Assembly (NCBI RefSeq): GCF_003990725.2
Contig: NZ_CP030064.1
Span: 1,550,001-1,614,000 of the forward strand
Reading direction: 5' to 3'
Origin: Halorubrum sp. PV6
GTDB taxonomy: Archaea > Halobacteriota > Halobacteria > Halobacteriales > Haloferacaceae
Length of the DNA: 64,000 nt
This document shows positions 7,481 to 15,933 of this stretch, piece by piece. The translations under genes and the position numbers were made by a program. The notes below the pieces were generated by a model. The model was not told the DNA's origin. It saw only the letters and a program-made list of their open reading frames with translations, and did no database searches. Within the stretch, counting starts at the first letter, position 1; each line of letters opens with the position of its first letter.

Positions 7481-9707
7481 CGACGCCGGGAAGGCCGACC
7501 GCATCCGCGAACTGATGGCGACCGAGGGCGACGCGGTGGCCGAGAACACCCGCGGGTTCAACGAGGGGCGGTACGAGTCGACGGGTCGGCTCGACGACTA
7601 CGAGTCGCTGAAAGACGAGGCGCGCGCCATCAAGGAAGACGCCATCGAACGGCTCCCAGATCTGATAGATCAGGTGCGCGAGACCGTCGAGGCCAACGGC
7701 GGGACCGTTTATATTGCCGACGACGCAGAAGACGCGAATCAGTACATCACCGAACTGACCGCCGAACGGCGCGACGCCGACCGCCTCGTCAAATCGAAGT
7801 CGATGACCTCCGAGGAGATAGAGGTCAACGAGGCGCTCGCCGAGGCCGGCGTCGACGTAGTGGAGACCGACCTCGGCGAGTGGGTGTTGCAGGTGGCCGA
7901 CGAGGCCCCTTCCCACATCGTCGCGCCGGCGATTCACAAGTCCCGCGAGGCGATTGCCGAGTTGTTCGCGGAGCGGTTCGATCCGGAGGATCCGCCGGAG
8001 ACCGCGGAGGAACTCACCATGTTCGCCCGCGAGCGACTCGGCGAACTGGTCGAGGACGCCGACGTGGGGATGACCGGCGCGAACTTCATCGCGGCCGACT
8101 CGGGGACATTGCTCTTGGTCACCAGCGAGGGGAACGCCCGCAAGACGGTGACGGCCACGGACACCCACGTCGCCGTCGCCGGCGTCGAGAAGCTCGTGCC
8201 GACCGTCGAGGACTTCTCGCCGTTCGTGGAACTCATCGGCCGCTCGGGGACGGGACAGGACGTGACCTCCTACATCTCGACGCTGACCCCGCCCGTCGAC
8301 TCGCCGGTCCCCGACTTCGAGGCCGACGCGGACGCACTCGCCGACGGCTCCGCCGAGGACCGCGACTTCCACCTCGTTTTGATCGACAACGGGCGCATGT
8401 CGATGCGCGACGACGAGGAACTCAAAGAGACGCTGTACTGCATCCGGTGTTCCGCCTGCTCGAACGCCTGCGGTAACTTCCAGAGCGTCGGCGGCCACGC
8501 CTTCGGCGGGGAGACCTACTCGGGCGGTATCGCCACCGGGTGGGAGGCCGGCATCGAGGGGCTCGACACCGCCGCGGAGTTCAACGATCTTTGTACCGGC
8601 TGCTCGCGCTGCGTCCCGGCGTGTCCGGTGGGAATCGACATCCCGTGGATAAACACGGTCGTCCGCGACCGGGTCAACCGCGGTGAGGTCAAATCTCGCC
8701 AGACCGACTGGGTGTTCGAGGAGCTGGTCCCCGACGAGGAGCCGGCCGGCCTCGACCTCGGGACGCGGTTCGTCGGCAACTACGAGACGGTCGCGAAGTT
8801 GGGGAGCCTCACCGCGCCGCTCTCGAACAAACTCGCCGACGTCGGCCCGCTCCGGGCGCTGACCGAGCGCGTCACCGGCATCGACCGGCGGCGTGACCTG
8901 CCCGCGTTCGCGAGCGAGACGCTCGTCGACTGGTTCGAGGGGCGGGGCGGCGCCGCCGTCCCGGTCGAGGAGGCGGAACGGACCGCCGTGCTCTATCCCG
9001 ACACGGCGACGAACTACGTCGACGTCGAGCGCGGCAAGGCGGCGGTGCGCGCGCTGGAGACGCTCGGCGTCCACCTCCGGATACCCGAGGTCTCGGGGAG
9101 CGGTCGGCCCCCGCTGTCACAGGGGATGATCGCGAGCGCGACGGCGAAGGCGGAGGACGTGTACGCCGGCCTCGTGACGCACGTCGACGCCGGCCGCGAC
9201 GTGGTGGTGATCGAGCCGAGCGACCTCGCGATGTTCCGCAGTGAGTACGAGCGGCTCCTCCCGGAGTCGTCGTTCGAGCGGCTCGCAGACGCCAGTTACG
9301 ACGTGATGGAGTACCTGTTCGGACTCATAGAGAACGGCGGCGACCCGGCGGCGCTCCGGGCGCCCGCGGCGGGCACGGGGCCGGTCGCGTCCGGGAACCG
9401 CGTCGCCTACCACCCGCACTGTCAGGCGCGGACGATCGGGGTGGGCGAACACGCGACGGCCGTGATGGAACGGCTCGGCTACGACGTGCGCGTCTCCGAC
9501 ACGGAGTGTTGCGGGATGGCCGGGTCGTTCGGCTACAAGACCGACTACTACGAGCTCAGCATGGACGTGGGCGAGCCGATCGAAGCGCAGTTCGGCGACA
9601 CCGATCGGACCGTCGTCGCGTCGGGCACCTCCTGCGGGGAACAGCTGGACGCGCTCCTCGGATCGGCGCCGATGCACCCGGTGGAGCTCGTCGCGCCGCG
9701 GGAGTGA
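7473..9707 (+). CDS. lutB: LutB-like iron-sulfur protein fused to a C-terminal CCG (LutA-type) domain
   Basis: This 744-residue protein starts at a GTG. It has a LUD domain (about 60-300), two 4Fe-4S clusters (CIRCSACSNACG near 322 and CTGCSRCVPACP near 374), and C-terminal CCG domains (YHPHCQAR near 645, ECCGMAGSFGY near 678). The CCG part corresponds to LutA, so this single chain replaces LutA plus LutB. With LutC it should form the L-lactate (or related 2-hydroxyacid) oxidation complex. Its C-terminus is closely similar to that of the divergent FAD dehydrogenase, including the GMAGSFGY stretch. Confidence 0.87.
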   Translation: MSSDAGKADRIRELMATEGDAVAENTRGFNEGRYESTGRLDDYESLKDEARAIKEDAIERLPDLIDQVRETVEANGGTVYIADDAEDANQYITELTAERRDADRLVKSKSMTSEEIEVNEALAEAGVDVVETDLGEWVLQVADEAPSHIVAPAIHKSREAIAELFAERFDPEDPPETAEELTMFARERLGELVEDADVGMTGANFIAADSGTLLLVTSEGNARKTVTATDTHVAVAGVEKLVPTVEDFSPFVELIGRSGTGQDVTSYISTLTPPVDSPVPDFEADADALADGSAEDRDFHLVLIDNGRMSMRDDEELKETLYCIRCSACSNACGNFQSVGGHAFGGETYSGGIATGWEAGIEGLDTAAEFNDLCTGCSRCVPACPVGIDIPWINTVVRDRVNRGEVKSRQTDWVFEELVPDEEPAGLDLGTRFVGNYETVAKLGSLTAPLSNKLADVGPLRALTERVTGIDRRRDLPAFASETLVDWFEGRGGAAVPVEEAERTAVLYPDTATNYVDVERGKAAVRALETLGVHLRIPEVSGSGRPPLSQGMIASATAKAEDVYAGLVTHVDAGRDVVVIEPSDLAMFRSEYERLLPESSFERLADASYDVMEYLFGLIENGGDPAALRAPAAGTGPVASGNRVAYHPHCQARTIGVGEHATAVMERLGYDVRVSDTECCGMAGSFGYKTDYYELSMDVGEPIEAQFGDTDRTVVASGTSCGEQLDALLGSAPMHPVELVAPRE

Positions 9708-9784
9708 CCGCCCTCGCGCCCCGCGTCTGACGAGCGTCGTTCGACAACGAACGCTTAATAGGCGCGCTCGTGACCGTATCGCAT

Positions 9785-10087
9785 ATGAACGCTGCTCCGG
9801 AGGAGATAACGTCTCTCGTCGGCCGCGAGGTGTACTCGAACAACGGCGTCTTCGTCGGCGAAATCGAGGACGTGCGCCTCGATTTGGACGCGCAGGCGGT
9901 GACCGGGCTCGCGCTCGCGGAACTCAATCACGAGCTGTTCGCCGGCCGCGTCGACAGGAACACCGGCGTCATCGTCCCGTACCGCTGGGTTCGCGCCGTC
10001 GGCGACGTCGTCCTGATAAACGACATCATCGAGCGGCTCGACACCGGCTCGGACGAGGCCGAGTCGGAAGCGGAAATGGAAGTCTGA
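9785..10087 (+). CDS. PRC-barrel domain protein
   Basis: A 100-residue protein whose first 80 residues form a PRC-barrel (LVGREVYSNNGVFVGEIEDV, then PYRWVRAVGDVVLI), followed by an acidic tail. Archaeal stand-alone PRC-barrel proteins include the CdpB family, which bridges SepF-like cell-division factors, but other roles are known for this fold. The ATG at 9785 sits about 27 bases after a TATA-like gcttaatagg (9752-9761), supporting a leaderless start. The CdpB assignment is only a possibility. Confidence 0.75.
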   Translation: MNAAPEEITSLVGREVYSNNGVFVGEIEDVRLDLDAQAVTGLALAELNHELFAGRVDRNTGVIVPYRWVRAVGDVVLINDIIERLDTGSDEAESEAEMEV

Positions 10088-10093
10088 CGCGGC

Positions 10094-10417
10094 TCAGAAG
10101 GGAAGCGCGTCCCGCAGGCGCGCGAAGAACCCGATTCCTTCCCCCCGCTTGCGGTCGAACACCGGGTACAGCATGTCGAGGAGTTCGGTCTCGTTTTTAA
10201 ATGTCGTCTGCGGCACCTCGTCTAACGCCTCGGCGACGGTGATCGTCCGGCCCTTGGCGTCGTAGGGAATCTCGCGGTCGCCGAGGGCGTCGAGAAGCTC
10301 TTCGGCCGTCGCCGGAAACGTCACGTCCGCCTCCTCGATCTCCTCGTCGAGGACGGCGATCCCGAACTCGATGGCGTCCGGCTCCGAGGGGCCGCCGCTG
10401 GGTGGGCGTGCTGCCAT
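10094..10417 (-). CDS. DUF5789-like haloarchaeal protein
   Basis: A 107-residue acidic protein. Residues 33-65 (ATAEELLDALGDREIPYDA) resemble the DUF5789 family, a group of small haloarchaeal proteins of unknown function. The C-terminus ends in a hydrophobic/basic stretch (GIGFFARLRDALPF). It is transcribed convergently with the PRC-barrel gene, ending 6 bases from it. Confidence 0.6.
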   Translation of the reverse strand: MAARPPSGGPSEPDAIEFGIAVLDEEIEEADVTFPATAEELLDALGDREIPYDAKGRTITVAEALDEVPQTTFKNETELLDMLYPVFDRKRGEGIGFFARLRDALPF

Positions 10418-10494
10418 TGACGCGTGGTACTCACTCGCGCCTTTTTAAACCCATGCTCACGGTTCGACGGGCGCGCACCGCCCGAACGCCGGGC

Positions 10495-10917
10495 TCACTC
10501 CGGGATCGACTCCTCCGGCGGCGCCGCGTCGAGGACCGCCAACTCGACCCCGTCGCCGGCGCGGTCGAAGGCGGCGACCGAGTCGTCGTCGTACGGCGGA
10601 ACGGCGACCAGGACGACCCCCGCGAGGTCGTCGGTCTTCGAGACGCCGAGGAACCCGTCCGGATGCGAGAGGAAGCGCGCGCCGCCCCCGCCGACGGGCG
10701 TCCCGATGTCGACGCCGAACACGGCGTTTACCGACCCGCCGACCCCGGCGGGCGTAAAGTGCGTCACGACCGGCGTCGCCGGGTCGAGCCCAGTGTCGGT
10801 CTCGAACGCCCCGGCGCGCGTCGCCGAGAGGGCCAGGTTCACCGCGCTCGGGTCTCGGTCGGCGGCCTGTTCGAGCAGCACGGTCAACAGGTCGCGCGTG
10901 ACGTGGATCACGGACAC
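10495..10917 (-). CDS. Conserved haloarchaeal protein of unknown function
   Basis: A 140-residue protein starting MSVIHVTRDLLTVLL. It has alternating strand-like segments (VVTHFTPAGVGGSV, LAGVVLVAVPPYDDD) and no catalytic motif I recognise. The N-terminus weakly recalls MPN/JAB-fold proteins, without the metal-binding JAMM motif; this is a guess. It starts 10 bases after the end of the metallo-beta-lactamase-like gene and is probably in one transcript with it. Confidence 0.6.
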   Translation of the reverse strand: MSVIHVTRDLLTVLLEQAADRDPSAVNLALSATRAGAFETDTGLDPATPVVTHFTPAGVGGSVNAVFGVDIGTPVGGGGARFLSHPDGFLGVSKTDDLAGVVLVAVPPYDDDSVAAFDRAGDGVELAVLDAAPPEESIPE

Positions 10918-10927
10918 ACCGACACGC

Positions 10928-11626
10928 TCAGATCCCGATCGCCGACCGCAGCGTCTTGGCGTACAGGCCGGGCGCCTTTCGGCGCGACCCGGAGAGCGCG
11001 TCCTCGACGGCGATGGCGGCCCGGTCGCTTATCCCGACGCCGTGGCCGACGCGGACCTGTTCCGGATTCAGCCCGGAGAGCGCCTCGGTCGGAGGCGTGA
11101 GCCGAAGCATTGGGTGGACGCCGAGTCGCTCGCGAGCGCCCCGGAAGTACGAGGCGGATCCGAGCGACTCGGGGACGATGAGCGTCTCCCCGTCGAAGAA
11201 CCCGACCTCCTGCCACGGCGGCACCGACGAGTCACGGATCCGGAACGCCTCGAACCCGGAGTCCGCCAGCCGCGACCCGAACCGCTCGACGGGCGCGTCG
11301 AGTTCGTCGGCGACGCCCGTCATCCAGTCGGCGACGTACACGGGGGCGTCGTGTCGGGTCGCTATCTCGGCGCAGTCGCGTTTGTGTCGGTCGAGGCCGA
11401 CCACGACGCCGGCGACGGTCCCTAACTCGGAGAGGAGGTCGTCGAGACCGGGGGCGTCGACCGGGTCGAACACCCAGACGTCGTCGGTGTCGCGTTCTTC
11501 GTTGGGGACCGCGACCGCGTGGCTCGCCCGTTCCATCGTCTCGCCGGGGTACGCGATCCACCCGACGCCGCGACCGAAGCGATCGATCTCGTGGAGGTCC
11601 GCGTCGCCGCCGCCTTTCATTCCCAT
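10928..11626 (-). CDS. Metallo-beta-lactamase-fold protein lacking the metal-binding motif
   Basis: The 232-residue protein has the layout of the MBL fold. The segment VAGVVVGLDRHKRDCAEI followed by APVYVADWM occupies the place where active enzymes have HxHxDH followed by a short helix and a strand, but the histidines and aspartate ligands are mostly gone. Later FFDGETLIVPESLG matches the usual strand before the last ligand region. It is probably non-catalytic or has an altered site. Of three ATG codons I chose the one at 11626, about 27 bases after a TTGAAAAG box, rather than 11635. Confidence 0.65.
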   Translation of the reverse strand: MGMKGGGDADLHEIDRFGRGVGWIAYPGETMERASHAVAVPNEERDTDDVWVFDPVDAPGLDDLLSELGTVAGVVVGLDRHKRDCAEIATRHDAPVYVADWMTGVADELDAPVERFGSRLADSGFEAFRIRDSSVPPWQEVGFFDGETLIVPESLGSASYFRGARERLGVHPMLRLTPPTEALSGLNPEQVRVGHGVGISDRAAIAVEDALSGSRRKAPGLYAKTLRSAIGI

Positions 11627-11725
11627 GGGCGCCATTCGGCCCGGACCCTTTTCAACCCGTCTCCGGCGGCAGCGTCGCGACTATCGGGTCGCGGGGCGCG
11701 AAAAACTGCGATCGGGGCGACCGCG

Positions 11726-12292
11726 TTACTCGTCGACGGTGACCTGCTCGATTTCGACCGCGTCGCGGGGTTCGTCGCGGCGGTCGGTCGGCACCGAACC
11801 GATCTCTTCGACGACGTCCATCCCGCCGACGACCTGCCCGAAGACGGCGTGTTTGCCGTCGAGGTGCGGCGTGGCGTCCAGCGTGATGAAGAACTGCGAC
11901 CCGTTCGTGTCGGGACCGGAGTTGGCCATCGAGAGGATTCCCGGCCCCTCGTGGGTCAGGTCGTCGTGGAACTCGTCGTCGAACTGGTAGCCGGGGCCGC
12001 CGCGACCGTTCTGCATCGGGTCGCCGCCCTGGATCATGAAGCCCTCGATGATGCGGTGGAAGACGTTCCCGGCGTACAGCGAGTCGCCGCGGACCTCGCC
12101 GGTCTCGGGGTCCTCCCACGTGTTCGTCTCGCGGGCCGGGTCCGCGTCCGCCGCGGGGTCGTGACGGGCCAATCCAAGGAAGTTCTCGACCGTCTTCGGG
12201 GCGCGGTCGGCGAACAGTTCGATCTCGATGTCGCCGTGATTCGTGTGGAGCGTCACCTGCGGATTGTCGGAGTTGGAAACCTCTCGTGCCAT
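11726..12292 (-). CDS. ppiA: Cyclophilin-type peptidyl-prolyl cis-trans isomerase
   Basis: The 188-residue protein carries the cyclophilin core: [16 protein letters not shown], the [22 protein letters not shown] stretch (split here by length) and [12 protein letters not shown], including the catalytic Arg in FHRI. It lacks a signal peptide, so it acts in the cytoplasm on proline bonds of folding proteins. A roughly 20-residue insertion after the first third ([13 protein letters not shown]) is seen in haloarchaeal cyclophilins. It ends about 90 bases from the start of the MBL-like gene. Confidence 0.93.
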   Translation of the reverse strand: MAREVSNSDNPQVTLHTNHGDIEIELFADRAPKTVENFLGLARHDPAADADPARETNTWEDPETGEVRGDSLYAGNVFHRIIEGFMIQGGDPMQNGRGGPGYQFDDEFHDDLTHEGPGILSMANSGPDTNGSQFFITLDATPHLDGKHAVFGQVVGGMDVVEEIGSVPTDRRDEPRDAVEIEQVTVDE

Positions 12293-12457
12293 ATCTCACC
12301 GAAGGAGCGCCCGTCTGAAAACCCTGCCCATCCCGACCGTCGGCGCCCGACCGCGGGTGTGCCGCCCGCGTCGGAGGGGTCAGTCGCCGGGCGCGTCTCG
12401 CCGCGACGAGGCGACCGGAACGTCGCCCTTATGAATCGACGACGCCGACCTGCCGAT

Positions 12458-12658
12458 ATGAGTTCCACGCTCGCGCTGACGGGCACCGCGCTCGTCGTCG
12501 GCCTCACGGTCGGAGCGCTGTTCGCCTTCCTCCGCGTTCCGATCCCCGCCCCGCCCGAACTGCCGGGTGTGGTGGCCATCGTCGGCATCTACCTCGGGTT
12601 CAAACTCGTCGACTACGCCGGCGTCGGCTTCGACCTGCTCGACGCGCTCGGACTGTAG
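12458..12658 (+). CDS. XapX domain membrane protein (DUF1427)
   Basis: A 66-residue protein with two hydrophobic helices, the second containing VPIPAPPELPGVVAIVGIYL, which is the XapX signature. XapX was first named for a stretch beside a xanthosine permease, and its function is unknown. The ATG at 12458 follows a TATA-like cttatgaat (12428-12436) by about 25 bases. Confidence 0.75.
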   Translation: MSSTLALTGTALVVGLTVGALFAFLRVPIPAPPELPGVVAIVGIYLGFKLVDYAGVGFDLLDALGL

Positions 12659-12712
12659 CGCGGAGCGCCGACGGCCGGTATCGTTTTGCACCCGGCGGGC
12701 GGACCCCCGCGT

Positions 12713-13153
12713 ATGTACGACACCATCCTCCTCCCGGTGGCGCCGGACGGCGAGGGCAACGACGCGATTCCCCACGCCGAGAGCCTCGCGACCCGGTACG
12801 ACGCGACCGTCCACGTCCTCTCCGTGGTCGACACGGCCGCCGACGCGTTCCGCGGACCGCAGGCCGGCGCGTTCGCGGAGCGGGTCGAGTCGGCGGCGCA
12901 AGAACGGGTCGAAGCGGTGGCGGCGACGCTCGAAGCGGCCGGCGTGGAAGCGGTCGGCAGCGTCGTGCGCGGTCGCCCGGTCGAGGTCATCAAGCGCACG
13001 GTCGACGACGTGGGCGCCGACCTCATCGTGATGCCGAGCCACGCTCGCTCGGGGCTCCAGCGGGTCCTCCTCGGCAGCGTCACCGAGAAGGTGGTGCGCG
13101 TCGCGCCGGTCCCGGTCGTCACGGTACCGATGGCCGACGCCGACGCGGAGTGA
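12713..13153 (+). CDS. Universal stress protein (UspA family)
   Basis: The 146-residue protein starts MYDTILLPVAPDGEG and has the UspA fold, with an adenine-nucleotide site GxxGx9GS(S/T) near the end (MPSHARSGLQRVLLGSVTEK). The ATG at 12713 is preferred to an upstream in-frame ATG because the fold begins with YDTILLPV. Its stop overlaps the truA GTG by 4 bases (gtga), so the two form a coupled pair. UspA proteins help in stress survival; the exact role is not visible. Confidence 0.88.
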   Translation: MYDTILLPVAPDGEGNDAIPHAESLATRYDATVHVLSVVDTAADAFRGPQAGAFAERVESAAQERVEAVAATLEAAGVEAVGSVVRGRPVEVIKRTVDDVGADLIVMPSHARSGLQRVLLGSVTEKVVRVAPVPVVTVPMADADAE

Positions 13154-14046
13154 CCGACGGCTCGACGACGGTGACCCGCGCGTTCCGGGTCGCGTACGAC
13201 GGGCGTGAGTACGCTGGCTTTCAGCGACAGCCCCACGCGACGACCGTCGAAGGGACCCTCCTGCGGGCGCTGGCGAAACACGGACTCGTCGACCGCGGCG
13301 ACGGGCCGACCCACGCGACGCCGCCGGGGTACGCCGCGGCCGGGCGGACGGATGCCGGGGTCTCGGCCGTCGGCCAGACCGTCGCGTTCGAGGCACCGGA
13401 ATGGTTCACGCCGCGAGCGTTCAACGGGCACCTCCCCGGTTCCGTCCGGGCGTGGGCGGCCGCCGACGCGCCCGACGGCTTCCACGCGACCCACGACGCG
13501 GTCCGGCGGACGTATCGGTATCACCTGTACGCGCCAGCGGTCGGGCAGGTCGGCCCTGCGGACGCTCCCCACGCCGTCGACGATGACCTCGTGCGCGACG
13601 CGCTCGCGCGGCTCTCGGGCGAACACGACTTCCACAACCTCACGAGCGACGAGCGCGGGACCGTCCGAGAGGTGACCGCGACCGCGACCCGCGAGGGCGA
13701 CCTCCTCGTGATCGACGTCGCCGCCGGCGGGTTTCCGCGAGCGCTCGTGCGACGGCTGGTCGCCGCGGTCCGCGCCGTCGGTCGCGGCGCCGCCGACCCG
13801 TCGCGTATCGAGCGCCTGCTCGCGGCCGAGCCGGTCCCCGGCGAACTCGGCGTCGGACCCGCGCCGGCGGCGCCGCTGGTGCTCTGGAACGTCGCGTACG
13901 ACGGGGTGACCTTCACGGTCGACGACGAGGCGGCGGAGAGCGCGCGAGCCGCCTTCGGAGAGCGGTACCGCGCCGCCCGACACGCGGCCGCGGCGACGGG
14001 CGCCATCCGCGATCGGATCGGGACACCGGACGAAGAGAGCGAGTGA
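13150..14046 (+). CDS. truA: tRNA pseudouridine(38-40) synthase TruA
   Basis: The 298-residue protein starts at a GTG within the uspA stop. The catalytic aspartate lies in AAGRTDAGVSA (about residues 63-73). The motifs FRVAYDGREYAGFQRQ and FxxHDFHNLT are also typical of TruA. It modifies uridines 38-40 in tRNA anticodon arms. The C-terminal tail of about 30 residues is extra compared with bacterial forms. Confidence 0.93.
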   Translation: MTDGSTTVTRAFRVAYDGREYAGFQRQPHATTVEGTLLRALAKHGLVDRGDGPTHATPPGYAAAGRTDAGVSAVGQTVAFEAPEWFTPRAFNGHLPGSVRAWAAADAPDGFHATHDAVRRTYRYHLYAPAVGQVGPADAPHAVDDDLVRDALARLSGEHDFHNLTSDERGTVREVTATATREGDLLVIDVAAGGFPRALVRRLVAAVRAVGRGAADPSRIERLLAAEPVPGELGVGPAPAAPLVLWNVAYDGVTFTVDDEAAESARAAFGERYRAARHAAAATGAIRDRIGTPDEESE

Positions 14047-14073
14047 CCGCCGGGAGACCCGATGTCTCGCGTG

Positions 14074-14607
14074 CTACGCCGCCTGCTCCCCGCTCGGCGT
14101 CTCCATGCCCTCGACGCGAACTAAGAGGGTGTTGCCGTCGATGTGCGTCGCGTCGACGACGCCCGAGAGCCGAAGCCCCGCGCCCGGCGTCGGCCCGACG
14201 GTCACCTCGTCGCCGGGGTCGAACGAGCCGACCGGCCCGCGGATGACGAGCTCCGCCCGACAGAGGTCGGGGTTCGCGACGCTCGAGAGGTCGATCTCTT
14301 CGACGTTGACGCCGTCTACCACGTCGCCGTCGCGCTCGACGGGCGTGCGCTCGGCGTCGTCCATCCGTTCGACGCCGAGGGTCTCGTAGGCCGCGTCGGT
14401 CGGCACGTACCCGCCCTTCGGGCCGGCGACGCCTTCGACGAGGCCGATGCTGCGCAGGCTCTGCATCCCGTTTCGGACCGTGCCGGGGTTGCGGTCGATC
14501 GACTCGGCGATGGTGCGGCCGGACACTGGGCAGTCCCGGTTCTCCGCGAGGTTCACGAGCGCCGTGAGCACTCGCTTTTGACTGGTCGTGAGCTGTATCG
14601 TCGACAT
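14074..14607 (-). CDS. Winged-helix transcriptional regulator (Rrf2/TrmB-like) with C-terminal sensor domain
   Basis: The 177-residue protein has an N-terminal winged helix (residues 3-65: LTTSQKRVLTALVNLAEN, then the recognition helix RNPGTVRNGMQSLRSIGLV). The C-terminal 90 residues form a small beta-rich domain (RAELVIRGPVGSFDPGDEV, THIDGNTLLVRVEGM) that could bind a ligand. A TATA-like tttatac (complement of 14628-14634) lies about 24 bases before the ATG, so it is leaderless. It sits beside the AT-rich island and may control nadE; that is only inferred from position. Confidence 0.75.
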   Translation of the reverse strand: MSTIQLTTSQKRVLTALVNLAENRDCPVSGRTIAESIDRNPGTVRNGMQSLRSIGLVEGVAGPKGGYVPTDAAYETLGVERMDDAERTPVERDGDVVDGVNVEEIDLSSVANPDLCRAELVIRGPVGSFDPGDEVTVGPTPGAGLRLSGVVDATHIDGNTLLVRVEGMETPSGEQAA

Positions 14608-14908
14608 ACGCCACCACTGCCGCCACGGATGTATAAACGTTGTCTTAGTCAGTCTTTATATTGTTTATCCTCATGTAATATGCTCAAAAACCGGATGTGC
14701 ATCTGCTAATTTAGAATAATTTTAGACTATTGCAATCAAAGAGTCTGTTACTAGTGGTTGTTTCAATCTATCTCGATTTGAGTCGCTATTCAATACGATT
14801 ACTCTGCATTTGGTGACAGATTCACAGTTCTCACCGAAAGTATGCGTTATTCCTTAAATAATCTCGCCACCGAGTATTTACCCGTTCGTTCGGAAGCGAC
14901 TGGCGAAC
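14608..14908. other. AT-rich intergenic island with divergent promoters
   Basis: Between about 14636 and 14885 the sequence is strikingly rich in A and T compared with everything around it. It holds several TATA-like boxes on both strands (tctttatattg at 14653-14663, ccttaaataa near 14854, gtatttacc at 14874-14882). No reading frame of note, tRNA or clear repeat is visible. The stretch may be a regulatory region or a remnant of transferred DNA. Confidence 0.55.
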
Positions 14909-15004
14909 ATGAGCTTTCGAACCGACACTCGCACGGGCCGGGGAGACCCGCGGGCCGCGCGGGACCCCCAACAGCCACCCGACGGAGCCCGGACCGATGA
15001 GTGA
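14909..15004 (+). CDS. Putative 31-residue leader peptide upstream of nadE
   Basis: An ATG at 14909 opens a 31-codon frame whose stop (15002-15004) overlaps the nadE start at 14997, giving the sequence atgagtga. A TATA-like gtatttacc at 14874-14882 lies about 30 bases before this ATG, so transcription would start close to it and ribosomes would meet this ORF first. The peptide (MSFRTDTRTGRGDPR...) is Arg-rich and unlike normal haloarchaeal proteins, so it may serve translational coupling rather than as a product. Evidence is positional only. Confidence 0.35.
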   Translation: MSFRTDTRTGRGDPRAARDPQQPPDGARTDE

Positions 15005-15905
15005 CCCTTCCACTCCCGCGTTCGGGCCGGAGGCGGCCGCCGAGCGCTCGGCGGTCGAGGCGTCGATAGGTACAGACACCCCGCGACGCGACGCGGCCCG
15101 AGCTCCCGCGGACCCCCCGAGCGGCGCCGACCCGGCGACAGAGCGCGAGGAGATTCGGACCTTCCTCGACGACGCGGTCGCCGCCGCCGGCGCTGACGGG
15201 GTGATCGTCAACATGAGCGGCGGACTCGACTCGACGGTCACGGCGGCGCTGGCGGTCGAGGCGCTCGGCGCCGACCGCGTACACGGGCTGATACTGCCCT
15301 GTAACAAGATCGGCGCTCCGCACGCCCGCGACGCCGAGGCGCTCGCGGACGCGCTGGGGATCGACCACGACACGGTCCACATCCAGTCGCTCTCCGCACA
15401 GCTCGGTGCGATCACGCCGGAACAGTTCGCCCCACACGACGACCCGGTCCGGTCCGGGAACGCCAGCGCGCGGCTCCGGATGACGCTCGCGTACCTCGCC
15501 GCCAACGCGACGAATCGGCTCGTCTGCGGGACGACGAACCGGAGCGAGCGCCTCCTCGGATACGTCACGAAACACGGCGACGGTGCCGCCGACCTGCTCC
15601 CGATCGGGCACTTATATAAGACGGAGGTCCGCGCGCTCGCCGACGAGCTCGACGTGCCCGGGTTCGTGGTCGAGAAGCCGCCGACTGCGGGCTTTCTCCA
15701 CGGCCAGCGCGACGCCGACGACCTCGGTGCCCCCTACGAGGTGATCGATGCCGTGCTCCGTCTCGGCGTCGACCGCGGGCTCGCCCCCGAGACGGTCGCC
15801 GAGCGACTGTCGGCCGACGCCGACGCGGAGACGGTGATGGCCCTGCTCGCGCGCCACCGCGCCACGGCCCACAAGCGAACGCAGCCGGCGACGCCGACCC
15901 GGTGA
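14997..15905 (+). CDS. nadE: NH3-dependent NAD+ synthetase
   Basis: A 302-residue protein with the PP-loop motif SGGLDST at about residues 74-80 and the downstream motifs GTTNRSERLLGYVTKHGDG and LLPIGHLYKTEVR of NadE. It amidates nicotinic acid adenine dinucleotide with ammonia, the last step of NAD synthesis; there is no glutaminase domain. The first 45 residues are an extra disordered segment. No earlier start is available in this frame. It is likely coupled to the short upstream ORF. Confidence 0.93.
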   Translation: MSDPSTPAFGPEAAAERSAVEASIGTDTPRRDAARAPADPPSGADPATEREEIRTFLDDAVAAAGADGVIVNMSGGLDSTVTAALAVEALGADRVHGLILPCNKIGAPHARDAEALADALGIDHDTVHIQSLSAQLGAITPEQFAPHDDPVRSGNASARLRMTLAYLAANATNRLVCGTTNRSERLLGYVTKHGDGAADLLPIGHLYKTEVRALADELDVPGFVVEKPPTAGFLHGQRDADDLGAPYEVIDAVLRLGVDRGLAPETVAERLSADADAETVMALLARHRATAHKRTQPATPTR

Positions 15906-15933
15906 GCCGCCCGAGGTCTCACGCGCGGCGCGG

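Noticed and set aside
7227-9074. 615-codon open frame on the minus strand opposite lutB
   Set aside because: It lies antisense to a well-recognised protein. Long antisense frames are common in such GC-rich DNA, and its translation is rich in Arg, Val and Gly without any family motif.
14740-14790. CRISPR-like gtttcaatct sequence in the AT-rich island
   Set aside because: It occurs once, without repeated spacing or cas genes.
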